Positions 54,644-64,000 of a stretch of DNA of 64,000 bases are shown here, in pieces. The notes under the pieces are model-generated. The model saw only the letters and a program-made list of their open reading frames with translations. It searched no databases and was not told the origin of the DNA. The translations under genes and the position numbers were made by a program. The DNA is from Iris pallida (Eukaryota > Streptophyta > Magnoliopsida > Asparagales > Iridaceae). Position 1 is the first letter of the stretch. Each line of letters starts with the position of its first letter. The DNA lies in the NCBI GenBank assembly GCA_029216955.1, contig JANAVB010023996.1, positions 19,548,700 through 19,612,699 on the forward strand. The letters are read 5' to 3'.

Positions 54644-54850
54644 AGATAGGAGTACCCTGAGCCCCATTGTTCACCACTGATCGGACCAACTATTGTAGGG
54701 TATCTAGCTGCTTTTGTTGGGCTTCAAATTGCTTCACATTCTGCCTCTGCTGGCTTTCCATCATAGCCAACATCCTTTCATTGGGTCGGTTGAGGCTACC
54801 GCCCTTGAGCTACTCGCATTGTTCGTGGTACCTGCTTTCGTCATCTCTTT
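53681..54850 (-). pseudogene. G4 gag
   Basis: Starts near 54843 (MTKAGTTNNASSSRAVAS) and is broken at once by a shift. The open part 54395-54667 includes an Arg-Glu run coded by a (CT)n microsatellite (54620-54642), which may itself have expanded. Then WPVEVEDHLEALGIT of the gag core. Two zinc knuckles near 53820-53930 each contain a stop (CNKCHN-stop-RHFANEC and CFKCGRIDHGF-stop-DC). Confidence 0.75.
54620..54642. repeat. (TC)n microsatellite inside G4 gag
   Basis: Coding Arg-Glu repeats on the minus strand. Confidence 0.9.
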
Positions 54851-55009
54851 AATACAGATAAATTTTGTTAGTCACATAAAATATTTATAGACTTACTGTA
54901 TGGAACATCTCATTTCGGGACCTTAAAACCAAAGTTTTCAAAAAGCAACAAAGCTTGTGTCATCTTTGAAATCTTAAAACCAAAAAAATTCCCAAGGAAG
55001 TAAAGCCGT

Positions 55010-55021
55010 GCTATGATACCA
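55010..55021 (-). other. G4 primer-binding site (initiator tRNA-Met)
   Basis: Plus strand GCTATGATACCA, one base different from the tRNA end GCTCTGATACCA. Eight bases from the LTR at 55030. Different primer from G5, L1 and G7. Confidence 0.82.
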
Positions 55022-55029
55022 AACTATCA

Positions 55030-55894
55030 TGTCCCGATTCGGGAAATCATTAGCCCTCGCTTTGATTCACGCCGAATCGTTCGTCCTCGCTAAGGCGTGA
55101 TGTCGTACAAGTCTGGATTTGTACTTGTACAAGGCGTGCTCATGTACATTTTTATAAAAGAGACATTTTGAGTAGAGTTCGCAGCTAGTTTACAGAGAAG
55201 TTGAATAACACAAATATGGTTTAAAATAAACTCTTTATTGATAACTTTGCATAGAAAACATAAGGCTCTTAAATAGCCGATATGAAATACCAACTTGGCT
55301 TACAACTTGCAGAGATATTGAAATGAGATACAACTTGTTCCATACATCATATCTCTTTATTAAAAATACGACAAAAGTCACCTTCAGTAAAATGCCTTCT
55401 TCTTCAAATGAAAGTTTCTAGAGAGTGTGAAGCTTCTAACGAGTCAGACAGCAAGCCTTCAATGCCTAAGATTATCCACTACGTTTTTGACACATGTGGA
55501 GACGAAGGTCAGTTCACTGCCACATATGTACTAGTGAGCGGCTGTAACCAATCTCACCATAAATCAACAGTAGTAATTATGTGAATATACACTATTGATT
55601 TGTGATCTTTCTATCTTGCCTTTGGGTCTATCAACAATTCATATTTGATAGGAAACATATGCAGCATATATTGATATTAGAAACATAAATAATTCATATT
55701 GTTTACCAATTTGGCGAATCTTATCCACGATCGATAGCCATCCCTGTATATTTATGAATAACGCTTACTCTGCCTGCATAAGATATTGTTAGCTATGACA
55801 TCTGTCTATATGAAGGTCACTGACTACATGCCATCTCATACATCATGGTCAAACGGTTCTCCTTCAGCGGTGGGTAGCTAGCCCGACCGGAAGG
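55030..55894 (-). repeat. G4 5' LTR, part left of G6
   Basis: Starts TGTCCCGATTCGGG. Matches 23260-23558 and then 48888-49453 without the S1 insertion; ends at CCGGAAGG where G6 begins. The remainder should lie past the right window edge. Confidence 0.85.
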
Positions 55895-57431
55895 TGTAAC
55901 TCCCTAAATCTAATTTGGTGTAATTTAAGGAATTTTCTGAATTTTTATTTTTAGTATAAAATTGTTCATATAGAAAACCTAGTTTTATTAATTTTAGTTA
56001 ATAGTGTGTAATTATAAATTATTACTAAGAGTGCTAATTCTTGAAATTATGTTTTGTAAATCTTTAAATATTATTATTAATTTTTTGTTAACGAATGGTC
56101 CTGGTAGTTAAGCTTAAATTTTGTTAAGGGACTTGAAGCTATTGTTTCTATTTGCTAGAAAATGTTAGGTACCTGAAAGATTTGGAAGTTCATTAGTTTT
56201 GATTTAGGTATTAGTGGTTATTTATTAACAATTTTTGGATTTTATTCTAATTAATACTGTTACTTAAATGGTTTAATGGTTTGGGTTTGTACTACCTAAA
56301 GAGGTTAGTACATATTGTTCTTAATATATTATTGAGCTTAGTTATTAATTAGTTGTAAATATTCTGTAGTCAATTAATAGCTGATAATTATTAACTAATT
56401 TTGAAATTATTGAAATCTGTTTTGAAAACTGTTTGAATATTTGAATTTGAAAAATCTGTTACAAGTTATTTTTCTTAAAGCCCCAGATCTGTCCATAATC
56501 TTAGTTTTGCCACTGCCCAACGTTTTAACTATTGCCCCCAGATCTACATCTAATTACAACTGTGCCACTCAATATTTTTATTATAAATACTCTACAAATA
56601 CTTAATATTTTATTATTATTTTCTGACACACACTCTCTCTCTCTCTCTCCACTCTCTTTCTCTTTCTCTACACTCTCTCTCCTCTGCTCACTGGCCTATC
56701 CTGGCCGAGCACCACCATGATCCCTATCTTGAGCCGCCGTGGACCTTGCCGAAGTTTCATAGAAGTTCTCGTAGCCCCGACCTCATCATCATCCATCGGA
56801 CGAAACGCTCGACCCCGATGTCACCACCTCGATTGCAGATCTGTTCTTGAAGACCGCACGTGCCTCTTCGATTTGTGTGTTGTCCTTTCGAGAATCGAGG
56901 AGTCGCATCGGAGGCTGCGCCACCCCTCGTGCGCCGACTTTGTCGGAGCCGTCCCGAGCAGAACCACACCGCTGTAGGACGTTCGGACCAGACGACCCTC
57001 GCTGATCTGTTGCCTCTTCGACCATTTCCTCTCGGCTAAAGCTCGAGCCCGAAGTCAGCTGCCACAAACCAGTCAGGAGACTCGAATATCCTCTCTTCAT
57101 CGGAGCCGACCGCCTGCAGGGACCGCCATCGTCGCCGCCTCTGAGATCTGCACCGCCATTTTCGAACCAAAGTGAGGCTCATCCTCTTCAACATCTCCTT
57201 CTTGTTCTTCTTTATTTACATGTTTCTGGAGAGTGGGGGTTGTAGGAGTGGAAAAAAATATTTAGGATTATGGTTCTTCTTGTGGAGGAAGACGAGTTGG
57301 GGAAGGGGATTTAGGGTTCTAGTGAACTGGGAAGAGATGGAGAGGGAAGCCTAGGGTTAGGGTTTCGTAGTGAAGGACGGGTTGGAGAAGATGGAGTGAG
57401 GTGCTGGAGAGTTAGGGTTCATGGCCGAATG
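55895..57431 (+). repeat. G6: gypsy LTR, left part
   Basis: Starts TGTAACTCCCTAAATC in the middle of G4's LTR. Its own TATA box (TTATAAATAC, 56581-56590) is followed by a CT-rich leader (56632-56690) and a GC-rich block to about 57170 with open stretches but no known domain. Interrupted at 57432, so its right end is off-window. Might instead be one long LTR with G7. Confidence 0.6.
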
Positions 57432-60737
<3,306 letters not shown>

Positions 60738-60746
60738 AATTTTTAG

Positions 60747-60764
60747 TGGTGGCCCATGCAGGTC
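60747..60764 (+). other. G7 primer-binding site (tRNA-Ile)
   Basis: TGGTGGCCCATGCAGGTC, the exact complement of the tRNA-Ile(AAU) 3' end, nine bases after the LTR. Confidence 0.88.
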
Positions 60765-60987
60765 CTGACTAAATTATTTGGTTACGTCATTGTACCAAGC
60801 ATGCCTGCAATTAGGAATTTAAGGTAACTAGATAACACTAGGAATAACATTTAGAACACCTAGAGGATTACTAGGATTGCAATATAGGAAACTCATCGTA
60901 GCATATGCTCATTATTACAAAATAGACTTTCTTGCTGTTTATGCTTGTTTACTTTAAAGAGTTCTTATAAGTTCTTTTCTTTATTAG

Positions 60988-61308
60988 ATGATGCTCACAC
61001 GCTCGTTCCAGTATGCCACACCTGAAAATGGCACACTTCCTATCCAGTCGGCTGACCAGTTGACCGATGCACCTCCATCTCTACCTACCATACTCCCCCA
61101 CTCCATAAATCCACCAACCCAGATGCCTCCACCACCTTCCACATCACAGTCCCAGCAGGACCCGATACTCCCACCATCACCTATTAGTATACCTACCCAG
61201 GCTTCCGTCACTCTCGACGGGAACCAACTGGTCACTCTGATCCAGGGGTTTCCTAACTACCCATCAGGAGCAGACCACCTTACTCCGCCAGAGCATGGAG
61301 CGTTCTGA
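60988..61308 (+). CDS. G7 gag N-terminal leader
   Basis: 106 codons, Pro/Ser/Gln-rich, typical of the disordered start of chromovirus gag. First Met about 220 bases after the primer site. Ends in a shift near 61300 into the gag core. Confidence 0.65.
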   Translation: MMLTRSFQYATPENGTLPIQSADQLTDAPPSLPTILPHSINPPTQMPPPPSTSQSQQDPILPPSPISIPTQASVTLDGNQLVTLIQGFPNYPSGADHLTPPEHGAF

Positions 61309-62122
61309 GGAGCGTACCATAGTCCCACCACCGATAGAGCCACGACCGAGAGCGGAGAATATCAAGGACTTCATGGGATTGAACCCCAGGGAGTTCATGG
61401 GGACTGAAGGCATCATAGTAGCAGATGACTGGCTAGACTCGATAGAGAGGAAGCTCCTCGGAGCTAGGTTGTCGGGTGACCTTCAGGTCGAGGCTGCAAG
61501 ATTTCTGTTGACAGACTTGGCAGGAGTTTGGTTCAGGAATGAGCCATTATTCACGAGAGGGAGGGCCACATGGGATCAGTTCAAGATCCAGTTCAAGAAG
61601 AAATTCTTCTCGACCACCGCTAGAGTAGCCATGGGGCTATAATTCCAGAACATCCAGCAGGGGCACCATTCTATTGACGAGTACGCGATGGAGTTAAGTC
61701 GTTTGAGTCATTTTGCTTCTAGTCTGGTTACAGACCCAGAGGAGATGACGCGTAGATTTTGCCATAGTCTAGTCCCAGACATCAGCATCCTCCTAGTGGC
61801 GAACGAGACGACTGACTACTATCAGAGCCTAGAGTTGGCCCAGAGCATAGAGGAGCGTCTTCTGTCTTGCAAGAGGCCAGCTTCCATACACCATGAGGGA
61901 CCTTCCAAGCGCCAGCATTTCCAGCCGAGAGCACCGGTGCCGTACCAGCAGACATACCGTCCTCCTACCTCACATCACCCAACCCCACCAGTTAGAGCCC
62001 CGGGACCACAACAGCAGAAGGGAGCTGTGTGCTGTAAGAGGCCAGGACATGATTACTCTATCTGCAGGAAGAGGTTGAGGCAGTGCTTAGCTTGTGGGTC
62101 TACCACCCACCAGCTTCGGTAA
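61295..62122 (+). pseudogene. G7 gag core and zinc knuckles
   Basis: 61295-61642: FMGLNPREFMGTEGIIVADD, WLDSIERKLLGA, AARFLLTDLAGVWFRNE, TWDQFKIQFKKKFFS. After a TAA and a shift, 61688-62122: MELSRLSHFASSLVTDPEEM, then a Pro/His-rich linker and knuckle remnants (VCCKRPGHDYSIC; CLACGSTTH). Domain order is that of Retrotrans_gag. Stop near 61642 and another at 62120. Confidence 0.82.
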
Positions 62123-62275
62123 TACCCAGTAGCGAGGGTACCAGGTGCTGGACCACCATCTAGAGGACCGCCGCTTCTGACACAGCAGCAGAGGTTCGGG
62201 CAACATCTGCAGTAGCACAAGGGACCCCAGGAGAAGGGTTATAGTCTGGCTCTTGAGGCAGAGCCGGAGCAGGTT

Positions 62276-62872
62276 TTGGAGCCAGATTATTTGGTCGACG
62301 TCATTACAGGTCATGTTTATTTGTATGCTTTTCTAGCGCTATGCTTGTTTGATTTTGGTGCATCGCATAGCTTCCTGTCATTAGAGTTTTTGCGTAAACA
62401 CCACTTAGTAGCTACACCCACCGAGGAGATGAGTAGGGTAATGACGGGAGGCGAACCAGTACCCATTAGGGCTATCTATAGATGCTCTATTACAATAGCT
62501 GGGAGAGAGTTTGGGGAACTATTCTTTGTGATGCCACTTCCCGGGTATGATATCATATTGGGAATGGATTGGCTTAGCTATACTCACGCAGCTATAGACT
62601 GTCGTGAGGGTAGTATTCTGTTCAGTCTCCAAGGCACGACACCATTCAGTGTCAGGAGGACAGGGCCGAAGATCAGCCTACAACCGAACTGTTGTACGAC
62701 AGTTGGGGAGTTATCACCGCCATACCCTATCATTAGGGAGTTTATGGATGTATTCCAAGAGGATCTTCCAGGACTTTCGCCTGACAAAGATGTGGAGTTC
62801 ACTATAGATTCAGTACCGGGCTCATCTCCAGTATCCCGGGCTTGCTATAGAGTGAACCCAAGGAGGCCATAG
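62276..62872 (+). CDS. G7 protease and connector
   Basis: 198 codons. Active site reads [10 protein letters not shown], with Phe for the usual Ser in Asp-Ser-Gly. Later [20 protein letters not shown] (family marker), then the connector [20 protein letters not shown] and [17 protein letters not shown] into RT. Ends at a shift just before MKEQIDDLL. Confidence 0.85.
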   Translation: MEPDYLVDVITGHVYLYAFLALCLFDFGASHSFLSLEFLRKHHLVATPTEEMSRVMTGGEPVPIRAIYRCSITIAGREFGELFFVMPLPGYDIILGMDWLSYTHAAIDCREGSILFSLQGTTPFSVRRTGPKISLQPNCCTTVGELSPPYPIIREFMDVFQEDLPGLSPDKDVEFTIDSVPGSSPVSRACYRVNPRRP

Positions 62873-62874
62873 AG

Positions 62875-63519
62875 ATGAAGGAGCAGATCGATGACCTGTT
62901 GAAAAAGGGTTTCATTCGATCTAGTGCTTCTCCATGGGGAGCACTAGTGCTCTTTGTGCCGAAGAAGGATGGTACAGTCCGGTTGTGCATTGCCTACCGG
63001 GCGTTGAATACCATCACCATTAAGAACAAATATCCTCTGCCACAGATTGATGATTTGTTCGACCAATTGAGTGGGGCGAAGGTATTTTCTAGGATAGATT
63101 TGAGATCTGATTACCACCAGGTGAAAGTCAGGGCTGAAGACATCCAGAAGACTGCGTTCAACATGAAGTATGGGCAGTACGAGTTTTTGGTGATGCCATT
63201 TGGTCTCACAAATGTGCCAGCTGTCTTTATGAACTTGATGAACAAAACATTTTACCAGTATCTGGATAAGTTCGTCGTGGTGTTTATCGACGACATCCTG
63301 ATATACTCGAAGACGTCGGAAGAGCAAGCAGAGCACTTACGGACAGTTTTAGGGATTCTGAGGAAGGAGAGGTAGTATAACAAATTGTCGAAGTGCGAGT
63401 TCTTTCTAGACCAAGTGGAGTTTCTCGATCATGTGGTCACTGGAGAGGGGATCTTAGTGGAACCCAGGAAGATTGCTGCCGTCGAGACATAGAAGGCTCT
63501 GACATCGGTTTCAGAGATC
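62875..63519 (+). pseudogene. G7 reverse transcriptase
   Basis: Fingers and palm are open over 166 codons: [37 protein letters not shown] (usual Asp of DYR is Ala), [40 protein letters not shown], and the active site [13 protein letters not shown] with both Asp present. Two in-frame TAG stops, at 63373-63375 and about 63490, interrupt the thumb without loss of frame. Confidence 0.87.
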
Positions 63520-64000
63520 ATGAGCTTCTTGTGTTTAGCAGGCTATTATAGAAAGTTCATCCAGGACTTTGCTAGGATAGCTGAACCCATGACAAAGCTG
63601 AAACGGAAGAACGTAGAGTACATCTGGTCAGAGGACTGTCATACAGCATTTGAAGAGCTGAAGAGAAGGCTGACGATCGCTCCAGTTCTGACATTGCCTT
63701 CAGGATCTGGAGGTTTCACCATTTACAGCGATGCTTCAAGAAAGGGGCTAGGATGTATCCTGCAGCAGCATGGGAAAGTGATTGCTTATGTATCTAGACA
63801 ATTACAGACTCATAAACGAAACTATCCTACCCATGACCTAGAGTTAGCTGCGGTGATCTTTGCACTCAAGTTGTGGAAACACTACTTATAGGGAGAGCGA
63901 GTGGAAATCTTTACTGACCACAAGAGCTTGAAGTATGTGTTCATACAGAAGGAGTTGAACATGAGGCAAAGATGATGGTTGGAGTTAATGAAGGACTTTG
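63520..64000 (+). CDS. G7 RNase H, partial
   Basis: Opens with the RT thumb end [20 protein letters not shown], then [59 protein letters not shown] follows at about 63889, then [19 protein letters not shown] and, after a TGA (about 63973), WLELMKDF to the window edge. All in one frame. Confidence 0.85.

Larger units (their letters stand above)
23260..55894 (-). mobile_element. G4: chromodomain gypsy element in C3
   Basis: Minus-strand chromovirus. Its 5' LTR starts at 55030, with primer site, gag, protease, RT, RNase H, integrase and chromodomain between 54850 and 50475, and its 3' LTR in two parts (23260-23558 and 48883-50414) because S1 and its cargo sit inside. The two LTRs match by eye, including the start (CGATTCGGGAA, then TTTGATTCACGCCGAA). 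The 5' LTR is itself cut at 55895 by G6. Flanked on the left by C3 sequence. Broken throughout. Confidence 0.85.

Noticed and set aside
56717..57100. GC-rich frames on both strands that look like a gene
   Set aside because: No domain recognised; they follow an LTR TATA box and CT-rich leader, like the GC-rich leader of the G7 LTR.

Overview
This window is plant nuclear DNA made almost wholly of transposable elements. Evidence for an angiosperm: Ty1/copia and chromodomain-bearing Ty3/gypsy retrotransposons with plant-type primer sites, a CACTA transposon, a hAT transposase, and two captured plant gene pieces that still have GT-AG introns and a telo-box leader. The GC-rich captured first exon hints at a monocot, but weakly. 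I see no intact host gene, no rRNA or tRNA gene and no CRISPR array. Labels: H1 = hAT gene; T1 = CACTA; C1-C3 = copia; G1-G7 = gypsy; S1 = solo LTR; L1 = non-autonomous long-LTR element.

Ground level. The lowest layer I can trace is one decayed hAT transposase gene on the minus strand (H1; pieces at 13242-13423 and 19082-19725). Three elements landed in it independently: G1 at 13241, T1 at 13424-19081, and C3 at 19726. Everything else sits inside one of these.

Left part, 1-13241. G1 is an Athila/Tat-like gypsy element on the minus strand (tRNA-Asp primer site, gag remnant, split 5' LTR). Copia C1 (1-4907) entered its gag. Copia C2 (6092-12781, target duplication TGCTA) entered its LTR close to the TATA box. 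C2 in turn holds G2, a 3.4 kb gypsy LTR with a tRNA-Ile primer site.

Middle, 13424-19081. T1 has CACTA termini and no transposase that I can see. It carries exons of two host genes, an SKA1-like kinetochore gene and a nucleostemin-like GTPase (NSN1), plus a gypsy fragment (G3) and a duplicated MITE.

Right part, 19726-64000. Copia C3 is interrupted at 23260 by chromovirus G4, whose coding part lies at 50475-54850. G4's 3' LTR is split by solo LTR S1 (23559-48882, target duplication GATAC). S1 is split by chromovirus G5 (about 24876-46214). G5's integrase is split by L1 (30219-39214, target duplication TATAT), a 9 kb element with 2.7 kb LTRs and no coding capacity. L1 is therefore six layers deep. 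G4's 5' LTR is cut at 55895 by gypsy LTR G6, which is cut in turn by plus-strand chromovirus G7 (57432 to beyond the window end).

Assembly caution. Thirteen Ns at 25824-25836 are flanked by two near-identical 2 kb segments (23801-25823 and 25837-27854) that abut the gap on both sides. This looks like an unmerged contig overlap, not a biological duplication. Nearly all reading frames carry stops, frameshifts or lost catalytic residues. All boundaries, target duplications and homologies were read by eye.
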